Shown in pieces: positions 55,251 to 64,000 of a DNA stretch of 64,000 nucleotides. The stretch spans positions 10,061,001 to 10,125,000 of the forward strand of contig BSBM01000068.1 in assembly GCA_027924585.1 (NCBI GenBank), written 5' to 3'. The translations under genes were made by a program, and so were the position numbers. The notes under the pieces are model-generated. The model did no database searches and was not told where the DNA came from. It was given only the letters and a program-made list of their open reading frames with translations. Position 1 is the stretch's first letter. Each line of letters opens with the position of its first letter. Origin of the DNA: Larix kaempferi (lineage: Eukaryota; Streptophyta; Pinopsida; Pinales; Pinaceae).

Positions 55251-56189
55251 TGATTACCATGAAAAAATTGTACCGATAATGTTGTTCATTTACACACGTA
55301 ATTGGATATATTCTATAGCTTTTTCATCAACAATTTGGATTAAAATTATAAATTTAAATTTTATTTTGTCTATAATATTAATATATGAATAAATCAATAT
55401 TGTATGCTTTTATTTGTTGAAATCCTAGGTCTATGCCATTCATATTAGTTACTAGTTGTTGCTAACTGATGCCATTACTGGTGATGTTATTAATTGTTCG
55501 ACAAGGTGCATCTCTATGTGACTTAATTCCTTAATTCCTCAAATAATGGGTATCTATGGATGAAAAATGATTTTTCAATGGGTTGGGGAGTACGTCCATG
55601 TTTAGAACAATTTGCAAATATAGGGCTTCTGTCATCTTTCCTAATTTTCAATAAACATTGTGGGAAATTCAGATGATTTCAAGTGTAGTAGTTTTGAAGT
55701 ATGTGTAGGGAAATGAGATTGAGTATCAATTGTTAACTCCCCCCACAATAATTTAGACATAAGCTTAGTGCAGTTTCCAAGGAATATGGCTACCCATGTA
55801 GACATTAGAAAAAGATGAGAGGATTACAATATCTTTAATAATTGAAAAATTACAATGAGGAGAAAGAAACACCCTTCTTGTTTTGGTCTGGTTTCTTATG
55901 TAAGTTACCCAAGCTAATTCTGAGCAGTGCAAGTGACAATGAGATTCAAATATTGTTGTGGCTATCCTGGGAAAGCTTGTTGAGCCACAAATACAAAACT
56001 ATCCATTTTTTTCTCATTTCTGCTTCAATTGCAGTTTTGAAAATTCCAAGAGTGTTTATTTCCCATTGATCTGATGATGGGACTTTGTCAATGTGTTTTG
56101 AAGCTGCAATACTGATCCAGGTGGATATCTGTAACCAAGAAAACAACTAAGGTATTGATTGCTATCTATTTTCTCCAATTAGGTACAAG

Positions 56190-56375
56190 CATATTGCCTT
56201 GTGACCAGATACGTAAGACACATAGTATAAAGATTTTGGGTGGCATGTGTTGTTTATACTAGTATTCTATCACCAAAGCATACTGCTTTGTGACCAGATA
56301 CGTAAGACACAACATAAAGATTTTGGGTGCCATATGTTTTTTATATTAGTATTCTATCACCTTACATTGGGAGGT
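56190..56375. repeat. 89-bp tandem duplication between captured exons
   Basis: Two copies with an 89-bp period share gtgaccagatacgtaagaca, taaagattttgggtg and agtattctatcacc. Confidence 0.85.
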
Positions 56376-56459
56376 GTTTTGGATTCTCTATGTTGCCTTG
56401 TGCTACTTCAAAATGTTTGCTTATTGGCTGATAATGTTTTATATGAACTAATATGGTAG

Positions 56460-56534
56460 GTTAGCTTGCTGACTGAATCTGGACAGACCAAGGATGATCT
56501 CAAGCTCCCTACTGATGAGCAGTTGCTGGCCCAG
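56460..56534 (+). pseudogene. eIF5A exon fragment
   Basis: One 25-codon exon, VSLLTESGQTKDDLKLPTDE followed by QLLAQ, is flanked by AG and GT splice borders. It matches the C-terminal domain of plant translation factor eIF5A, whose genes have an intron after this point. The exon has no stop or shift. I did not find the other eIF5A exons, including the hypusine-site exon, near it. It lies in the insert with MetAP2 exons and in the same orientation. Confidence 0.88.
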
Positions 56535-56733
56535 GTAATGAGATCAAGTGTCTACTAATGAGCAGATATGAATTCATCAAATATTTTCTTAATAAAATAG
56601 CTGCCAATTTGTAAAAAAATTGGGAATATGATAATTCTGAAACGGTAATGTGTCAATTTGGGGAATTAGTCAAATATTGCATTGTTCTCAACAACATTTG
56701 TTTTCATCATTTTTGGTGGGGCTTTTTGTTCAG

Positions 56734-57212
56734 CTATATGCAGAGCTAATAAAGGAGAGAATAAACACTTCCGATGCGGTAACCATAGAGCCTATCACTT
56801 CAGCCATAAAGGAGTTTTCTGATGTTGCCCATAAAGCTGCTGAGGAAGCTGAGGTAAGACTCCAGCTAGATCTATCTCCAAGAATAGAGCAATGGATAAT
56901 GGTTGCAACAAAAGTAGCTTGAATCTAGCTCATTACTGTTACCAATCGTAACCCAGTGACAAACAAACTTATTTAGAATATTTATAGAGATCCCCTTTTA
57001 TAAATGGCATCATCCCACACAAATGTAGAACCCAATTTATATTATGCTCTGTTCAATGAAATGTGTTGAAACTCAATGAGCAATTTCTGCAGGTTTTGAG
57101 AAACACACAGAAAGGGAGATGCACGCATAATTCTATGGAGAAGGGCCTTCAATGATCACCTATTGCTTACAGAGAGAGAATTTCTAGATGATGATGAGTC
57201 AACAACCATCTA
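56734..57212 (+). pseudogene. Two exon-like blocks of an unidentified gene
   Basis: The first block (56734-56853) is exactly 40 codons with a pyrimidine-rich acceptor and a GTAAGA donor; it reads LYAELIKERINTSDAVTIEP and continues KEFSDVAHKAAEEAE. The second (57093-57212) has an AG acceptor and reads VLRNTQK, then in another frame DARIILWRRAFNDHLLLTER and EFLDDDES before a stop. Together they look like the acidic C-terminus of a conserved protein, but I do not recognise it. A one-base shift in the second block means it is a relic. Confidence 0.55.
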
Positions 57213-59614
57213 ACACACTATGGTGCAGGACTTTCTTCAATTTGTGACCTACTTTGTTGTGGTCATCTATTGGACATTAATAAATTATATTATCTATCTA
57301 TCTTTACTAGAATTGTTGAAAAATCAGTCTATCTTAAGGAATTATCATTCATAGGAAGATTATTGCAGGAAGAATTTTTACTAGTTAGTTTGTTTTGCAT
57401 TATTGTTAGAGGCAAATTGTTTACTATCATTTCATATGCTTGCATGGTTATTAATGTAGATCAGAATCTAGCTGAAAGTGAAGTATGAGAGGCACACCTA
57501 GCCAAATCCTTGTATTACATAGGCATTGGTGAGAAGTTATATTATAACAATGTGATACTTGTACATTTTCCAAGAATTTATAATTTCAAAATATGTTTTA
57601 TGAATATTCTTGTCGTGATGGAATACATGTCAACATTACTCATTTTATCTCTATAGGAAAAGGATTTGGAGCAAATCAAATTTACCGAGGGGAAGATAGT
57701 TGTAGGCTAGTAGATGGAATTATTGTTCCACACCCTTGAGCTTGGGTTCTCTTCCATGGGATTTGATTTAATTTCAAAAGGAATTGATAAATCTAAGAAG
57801 TATGTCATCTTGAAGGTGTATGAAATCCTTTACTGTATGTCTACCTGAAACTTCAAGAAAGTAGCTCAAATATTTCTGGATTCTATTTCAACATTCAAAA
57901 CCTCTTACCTTTTCCCATATGATACGTTCATATTCTACATTATGCTGACAAGTATCATCTCACTTGATAGAGTCTCCCTAAGGAAAAAGGTATTTAATTG
58001 TTTTAGACATCTTTGTGGTGTTGCTATTTTTTAATGTATTGAAAAACAAATTTACTAATTTATCGAGGTACCATATTGTAGGTGGTGCATGCACTCAATA
58101 TTTTTACAGTTCCTTGAGCAACCTTTTGCTCTGAATCTTCCTAACTTGGATGAGGATGTTGTAGATTTACTTGAAAAATGCTTGTATTCGAGCCAAGCAA
58201 GTGTATCATAGGTATTATATGGGTCAACTTCTATAAATGGTTAGTTTTTATTATTTTTGGGTTTTTGAGGATGGTTTTAAGTCTTGGAGAAGGGAAATAC
58301 TTGGACATTGAATCTATGCTATATGCTTTTAGTTTTTATTGCCTTGTCAACTGATGCATTTTTATTATATTGTGTTTCCTGACAATTGAAGAGGCCTTGA
58401 GTCACCATTATTTGACAAGCATTCATGGCATCAATGAAGAACCTAGATGCCTTACTCCTTTCAACTTTGATTTTGAGTAGGGATCGTTTACTTAGAAACA
58501 TATAAAACAACTTATATGGAGGAAATATCTCAGCCTCAATGCAAACAAGAAGCAAGAGTCAAAGCAAACAAACTTGATATTTATCTATTTGTAATCCTTC
58601 TTTGTTGGTTATGTTAATATGTTTCTACAATGCAATCCATCTCCATCTCTTGGTTTGTTGTTTTTGCAATAAAGTTTGCAGTTGTTGGCATTCGGTTGGA
58701 TCTTATTCTTTAAAGGATTGGTAAAGGTAAATAAATGGATGGATATGTTTACTTGCATGTCTAGATATATTGGGGTAGTTGTGTATTCCAAATCCAGGCC
58801 AGTTATTGGCCTCTATGTGATTATTATTATTAGACATCAAAATGTAATAAAAAAACTTAATAATATAAAGTAAATGTTTTTGTAAGAAGTTGTGTGGCAA
58901 GCATGCTCTCATATATATTTGGGCTTACAAGTGTTGCAAAATATGGTGCCATTTTTGGCATGACTAACAATGTTTGGTTGTTTTACACCTCACTTTTGAA
59001 TACATAATAATAACTAGAAATTCGTAGTATATAATCTCAGTATATAATATGGAAGTTGGTTATTTGGCTTAAAACCCCACATTTTTTCAACATAGACATC
59101 AATTTATTATTTTTAGTGTTGTTTTGTATATATTTATAATATTATTAGTGTTTGTATTTCTACAAGGCAATGACCAAGATGCGTGCAACTCTTGTTCTAC
59201 TTCTTTCTAGTTTCTACTCCCTTCTTTGAGCTTCCACGTGGATTTTTCTTAATTTTATTACCCTTCTTTAGCTTAATGACTAGGGTTTGAGGGTTTAGAT
59301 GCATATGAATTGGTCAAAGGGTTTGAGAATTCAAAGTACTCTATTGATGTTATTTTATGTTATTGCAATAACAACTCGTACGTTGATCTTTTGGTTACTT
59401 AGGAGAATGGAAAAGCATGGATTTTAGCCAAACCTAGTTTGATGTAATTGTATCATAATGGAATTGATTGAATAAATCCTATGTGAATAGGCAAGAAATC
59501 AAATAAAAATTATCGTAATTCAACAAGTACTGGATAATGGCTCTTTCTCTAGGATATTATAGTTTAATGAGTATGTTGTTTTATTATTATATGTGGTTTA
59601 TGCGTTATTGAAAA
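57213..59614. other. Right part of the foreign insert
   Basis: Short coding-like pieces occur, such as EKDLEQIKFTEGKIVVG after an AG border (57659-57712) and LNLPNLDEDVVDLLEKC (about 58130-58180), but I cannot assign them. The rest is AT-rich. Confidence 0.4.
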
Positions 59615-59790
59615 ATTCGCCAAGTCTTCATAATGTTTTATAATTTAATAAAATATTCGCCAAGACTTTACAAGGTTTTATAATTTAGTGAAAGATTCGC
59701 TAAGTTTTTACAAGATTTTATAATTCAATAAAAGATTCGCCGAGATTTTACAAGATTATATAACTTGGTGTGACATTCACCAAAAAATTA
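59615..59790. repeat. 40-bp minisatellite
   Basis: Diverged units with an exact 40-bp period start at 59615, 59655, 59695, 59735 and 59775. Each has attcgccaag, ttttacaag and ttttataatt. It lies about 100 bp from the right end of the insert. Confidence 0.9.
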
Positions 59791-59890
59791 TATATACGTA
59801 TTATTTAATTGATAAAATAGCCTTCATATTTTCCTATGTATCATGGGGATTAGGCCAATTATTATACATAGAAATTTAGGGGGGGTTCTT

Positions 59891-60528
59891 AAAATTTTCC
59901 CTGATAATCGGGAACAGTGTAACTTATTTTGGCAAGGACTGAAAATGACAATTCAACAGATGGTGGCTAACTGTGATACTTTCCAGGTCAACAAGGGTGA
60001 AACGACACTCCTTTTGGGACTTCTCGAACCCTTTCCCATCCCTACATAGATTTGGACAGCTATTTCTATGGATTTCCTTGAAGCGCTCCGGTGGTACAAT
60101 ACCCCATCTAAAATTACACCATATGAAGCAATCTATGGACAGGAACCGCCAGTTCTTATTCCATACACCCTCAGCAGTTCCCCAGTCTGGGAAATTGACT
60201 CGGTTCTTCAAAACCGCGACCAGATTCTTCTCATTTTGCAGGACACTCTTCACATGGCCAGAATTCGAATGAAACAACAAGCCAATCAACACCGTTCTGA
60301 GTGCACTTTTCAAGTAGGTGATATGGTTATTCTTCATCTATAGCTTTCCAAGCAATCCTCCCTACAACTCAAATGGCATCAACTTCTCTCTCAATCTATC
60401 AAAAAGGTATTAATTCAGTGGCACGGAATGCAACCCAAGGATGCTGTAGGGGAACCACTCCTTCAGATTATGCATCAATTTCCACATCTAAAGCTTTGAG
60501 GCCAAATATTTTTCTAAGGGTGAGGGGA
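59891..60528 (+). pseudogene. Gypsy integrase remnant
   Basis: The zinc region continues here (NREQCNLFWQGLKMTIQQMV, ANCDTFQVNKGET, where the second cysteine of the CxxC is phenylalanine), followed by LEPFPIPT and ISMDFLEA. It then jumps to the post-core region YNTPSKITPYEAIYGQEPPV, so the catalytic D-D-E core is deleted. The C-terminal part ends with IQWHGMQPKDA and LLQIMHQFPHL, which resembles a chromodomain tail. A purine-rich tract (aagggtgagggga) lies just before the 3' LTR. Confidence 0.85.
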
Positions 60529-60900
60529 TGTTAGGAATCTAAGTCAACCTCTCTTTACTTTGTTAGTATATTGTTGTTGGACGCATATGCTTTGTAAGTC
60601 GTCCCGTAGTATTTGTTGATCCATAGTTTGTATTAGCCCATGGTATTGACCCATAGTATTGGACGCATATGCTTTGTAAGTCATCCCGTAGTATTATATG
60701 TTCCATGGTATTGACCCATAGTATTGGGCATGGACTTAGTATATAAGTGTGTGTTGAGGCGAATGAAGGCACCGTGAAGTTATTTGTATTGAGCTTGCTC
60801 AAAGGAGGTTTCCCCCTCGAAGTGGCCTACGATCAATAAAAATATTTTGTGATCTCATATATTGTGCATTTTATCAATTAATTGTTGCAGGTTCCTCATA
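60529..60900 (+). repeat. Gypsy 3' LTR
   Basis: It runs from TGTTAGGAATC to GTTCCTCATA, whose ends are roughly complementary. It keeps the U5 part (about 60840-60900) that the 5' LTR lacks. Confidence 0.85.
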
Positions 60901-60905
60901 GATAA
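60901..60905. repeat. Right TSD of the Gypsy element
   Basis: GATAA matches 48149-48153. Confidence 0.7.
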
Positions 60906-61064
60906 GCCCAAAATAAGTTCGGTTAAGTTCGATGACATCCAACTGAACAACTCATGATATTGTTGAAATACAATAAGAGGATTGGCAACTGCTTACTGAT
61001 CTCTAGCGATTTTTCCTCACTTGTATGCCACGTGTCCATTATCCAGAAAACAAGAAGGGAATGC

Positions 61065-61714
61065 TGTTAGATTTTCTGAATTTACTTCAATCTGATCTAG
61101 GATCTTAACTGAGAGAACAACATGTACAGCATATCTACAGCATATCAATCATGGAGACAATAATGCAAGCACACAAGAGACACAAAGATTTACTTGGGGA
61201 AAACCATAAAGGTGAAAAACCCCAATAACTTCCTCAGAGATAGATAGAGCAATGATACAACCAACCAAGAGAGATAGCCATAACCTAGCAGCATATCCTC
61301 CTCCTCCATAAGTGCGCCTCTCCTCCTTGAGAGCATGTGTGATAAGTGAGTGAGTAAATAGAGTGCCTCCCGCACTCTATTTATACTTGACTTGACTTGC
61401 CTTTTTACCTAACTCATGTAGGCTCGAACTTAACCACATAACATAATGCTGAGTGGGCCGACCCCCAATAGGGTGGTCTAATAACCCTTTGACCCACATG
61501 GCCGACCCCCAATAGGGTGGTCTAATAACCCTTTGACCCACATGACTTATACAGGGCCGACCCCAAACAAGGTGGTCTAATAACCCATCAAGTATAAGTT
61601 ACGACACTTACAATATAAATGATGACACTTCCTTATAGAGGAATAATACCATCTCTATAGGAATATAATATACATATATGTGAAATACATTCCGAAGTTA
61701 CATATACATCAACA
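61065..61714 (-). repeat. Copia element 2, 3' LTR
   Basis: It runs TGTTAGATTT...ATACATCAACA on the plus strand. It has an internal duplication (cccccaatagggtggtct at about 61464 and 61506) and the family TATAAATAG at 61377-61385. The purine tract follows as in element 1. Confidence 0.93.
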
Positions 61715-61979
61715 CTCCCTCTTAACTAGGAAGGTATTTCTCAGCACAGTTCTTCTAGCACAAGTCATCTTCTCTGGATCATCGTCACTGGATAATCGTC
61801 ATCGAGTCATGATCATCGTCACTGCTGCTGCTATCTCAATCAATCTCTGAATCTACTCGTCATAGGAAGTTCTACAGAGCCAGTCCTTTTTCATACTGGA
61901 TGTAGGCCCACCACCTGTAGGTCTTCGTCATCACTGGCCATACTGTGGAATCCTCAGGACTTATTACGTGCGTCACAAA

Positions 61980-62565
61980 ACCTCGAAAGAGCATCCCAGG
62001 ATGTTACGGGTACACAACTCCGACCTGTAGGATCTCCCAGGGCGCTATTACATGTGACCCCACCACAAAACCTCGAAAGAGCATCTCAGGATGTTACGGG
62101 TACACAACTCCGACCTGAAATCTCCCAGGGCACAAATTACATGTGGTCCACCACAAAACCTAGCAAGAGCATCTCAGGATGTTACGGGTACACAACTCCA
62201 ACCTGAAATCTCCCAGGGCACAAATTACATGTGGTCCACCACAAAACCTCGCAAGAGCATCTCAGGATGTTACGGGTACACAACTCCGACCTGAAATCTC
62301 CCAGGGCGCTATTACATGTGGTCATGGCAAAACCTCGAAAGAGCATCTCAGGATGTTACGGGTACACAACTCCGACCTGAAATCTCCCAGGGCCCAAATT
62401 ACATGCCATAGGACAAAACCTCGCAAGAGCATCTCAGGATGTTACGGGTACACAACTCCGACCTGAGATCTCCCAGGGCACAAATTACATGTCCTCCCAG
62501 AGCAATGTCTTGAAAGAGCATCCCAGGCTGTTACGGGTACACAACTCCAACCTATAGGATCTCCC
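61980..62565 (-). repeat. 88-bp tandem array in the Copia element 2 3' region
   Basis: Units starting aaaacctcg lie at about 62067, 62155, 62243 and 62329, spaced 88, 88 and 86 bp, with further units on both sides. They are more uniform than in element 1, which suggests recent array growth. Open frames across the array come from the repeats. Confidence 0.92.
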
Positions 62566-62589
62566 AGACATGCTCATCTGCACAACCTG

Positions 62590-63235
62590 ATCCACGACCA
62601 CAGAGTATCAACCTGATACTCACCATACATCATCCTGATGTACTCATGATCGTCCTGATCATCATCACTGCAACGTCCTGCTGCATGTCATCTGGAGCAA
62701 CATCCTGAAGCTTACCATCCATGATCATCCTGATCATCATCACTGCAACGTCCTGCTGCATGTCATCTGGAGCAACATCCTGAAGCTCATCATCCATGAT
62801 CATCCTGATCATCACTGCAACATCCTGCTGCATGATCCACCTGATCATCAATGCATCCACCTGATGCATACCAAGTATCTACCTGATACATATCATCATA
62901 CATGATCCTCCTGATCATACAATGTATCCACCTGATACATGATACATATCACCATACATGATCCACCTGATCATACAATGTATCCACCTGATACATATAC
63001 AGATACATGGTCCAAGCATCCAACATGATGCATATACAAAATACATACACATGATCCAACTGATCATATCCAGCATCCAACATGATGCATCCATACATAA
63101 ATGATCCACCTGATCATATCTAGCATCCAACATGATGCGTACATACATACATAAAAATGATCCAACTGATCATATCCAGCATCCAACATGATGCGTACAT
63201 ACATACATAAAAATGATCCAACTGATCATATCCAA
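62590..63235 (-). repeat. Hairpin array in Copia element 2
   Basis: This has the same design as 17062-17495: dyads with an ATC-NNCCT-GAT core and complementary outer bases (for example ATGATCCACCTGATCAT, TGTATCCACCTGATACA). It is longer because blocks have been duplicated (a block near 62650-62720 recurs at 62735-62795; another near 63120-63175 recurs at about 63176-63230). Confidence 0.85.
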
Positions 63236-63328
63236 GCAGAAACCAGAACATCATCCTGATGCTCATCATCCAGCGCTTACATCCACAGCCATGTGAAGGA
63301 TCCTCCTTCCAACATGCTTGGAATGGCT

Positions 63329-64000
63329 TCAGCAAATGTGTCCATCACTTCTTCCTTGAAGTGTCCTCGATCTGAAGAACGCCAAGCCTCTCTCTCTGAA
63401 ATACTCGAACTTCACCCTGGCTAGTGGCTTCGTCAGCACATCTGCAATCTGCTCGTCTGTCGCAACATATAGGAGCTTCACGGCTCCTCTCTGCACCATA
63501 TCCCTGATATAGTGATATTTGATCTCTATGTGTTTCGACCTGTCATGAAACACTGGGTTCTCGGACAGCTTCACACAACTCTGGTTATCACAGAAGATAC
63601 CAGTAGCCTCCAACGGGAGATCAAATAACTCAGACAGTAGCTTCCGTAGCCATACTGCCTCGCAACTAGTTGAGCAGGTTGCAACATATTCTGCCTCAGT
63701 TGTACTCAGTGCTACGCAGGACTGCTTCCTGCTAAACCAAGAGATCACACCTGATCCCATACTGAAGCAACACCCAGATGTGCTCTTCCTGTCTGCAGCA
63801 CTGCCAGCCCAATCTGAATCAACATAACCCTGCAGGTTAAACTTTTGATTCTCCTCATACCTGAGCCCATAATCCACTGTACCCTTCAGGTACCTCAGAA
63901 CATGCTTTACAGCAACCAGGTGAACACTCCTCGGATCCGTCAGGAACTGGCTCAATGTGTTCACAGCAAAGCAAATGTCTGGTCTCGTGTTCGTCAGGTA
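63329..64000 (-). pseudogene. Copia element 2 RNase H (3' end of pol), C-terminus frameshifted
   Basis: The frame is open to the window edge and encodes NTRPDICF at the end of the reverse transcriptase and then RNase H: YVDSDWAG, DRKSTSG, STTEAEYVA, FCDNQS, KHIEIKYHYIR and ADVLTKPL. It is about as well kept as element 1. One extra CT in a CT run at 63388-63397 shifts the last residues, replacing the usual end with about 20 others before a stop at 63329. Catalytic residues are upstream of the shift. The N-terminal part lies outside the window. Confidence 0.88.

Larger units (their letters stand above)
61065..64000 (-). mobile_element. Copia element 2 (same family as element 1), partial
   Basis: The 3' LTR, the 3' repeat arrays and the RNase H end are in the window; the rest lies beyond 64000. 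The LTR differs more from element 1 than the two LTRs of element 1 differ from each other, so it is a separate insertion. The 5 bp before the LTR are AATGC; the partner duplication is outside. Confidence 0.93.

Noticed and set aside
62091-62466. Two overlapping frames with repeating peptides, looking like a repeat protein
   Set aside because: They are translations of the 88-bp tandem array; the frame drifts where unit length changes, so they are not genes.
61980-62565. Regular repeats, considered as a CRISPR array
   Set aside because: The whole unit repeats with no unique spacers, and the context is a plant retrotransposon.

Overview
This window is nuclear DNA of a land plant, almost certainly a seed plant with a large, repeat-rich genome. 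The evidence is spliced remnants of plant genes (a ZF-HD homeodomain, a DAA1-like AAA ATPase, methionine aminopeptidase 2, eIF5A), a Ty1/Copia element primed by initiator-Met tRNA, and plant L1-type LINEs that carry a C-terminal RNase H. I cannot name the species. I found no intact host gene. Nearly everything recognisable is transposable-element sequence, much of it nested, in AT-rich filler.

Layout, left to right. 1-1780: a partial LTR and a decayed gag-like region. 1800-8337: an old LINE (LINE A, +) split by a 1.5-kb retroposon with a 14-bp target duplication. 8338-10580: an AT-rich repeat carrying a 5'-truncated LINE (LINE D, -). 12285-14070: exons of an AAA-ATPase pseudogene (-). 14741-14905: a ZF-HD homeodomain relic (+). 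15685-22813: a nearly complete, young Copia element (-) with a 5-bp TSD. 22814-24975: LINE 3' fragments and a second, empty copy of the AT-rich repeat. 24980-29090: an old LINE (LINE C, +) split by another 1.4-kb retroposon. 29300-32090: two SINE copies and an RNase H relic. 32820-40520: a solo LTR (TSD ATTAT) split by a full-length LINE (LINE B, -) whose two ORFs are both open. 40845-41035: a third SINE copy. 46813-47718: a TIR element with an 8-bp TSD. 48154-60900: a Ty3/Gypsy element (TSD GATAA) swollen by about 9 kb of foreign DNA that holds exons of several host genes. 61065-64000: the start of a second Copia element of the same family, running off the window.

How the parts fit. LINE B (ORF1 RNA-binding protein; ORF2 endonuclease, reverse transcriptase, RNase H) is the only element with a full open coding set, so it is the best candidate for an active element. 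The retroposon inside LINE A ends in about 100 bp that look like the LINE B 3' end, which suggests such LINEs mobilise non-autonomous partners in trans. The Copia copy is kept from full coding capacity mainly by one reading-frame break.

The most unusual signals are three. First, an array of short hairpins with a fixed loop and changing but still complementary stems lies in the 3' region of both Copia copies. Second, the Gypsy element carries unspliced exons of several host genes, all in one orientation. Third, the ORF1 stop and ORF2 start overlap in two LINE copies.
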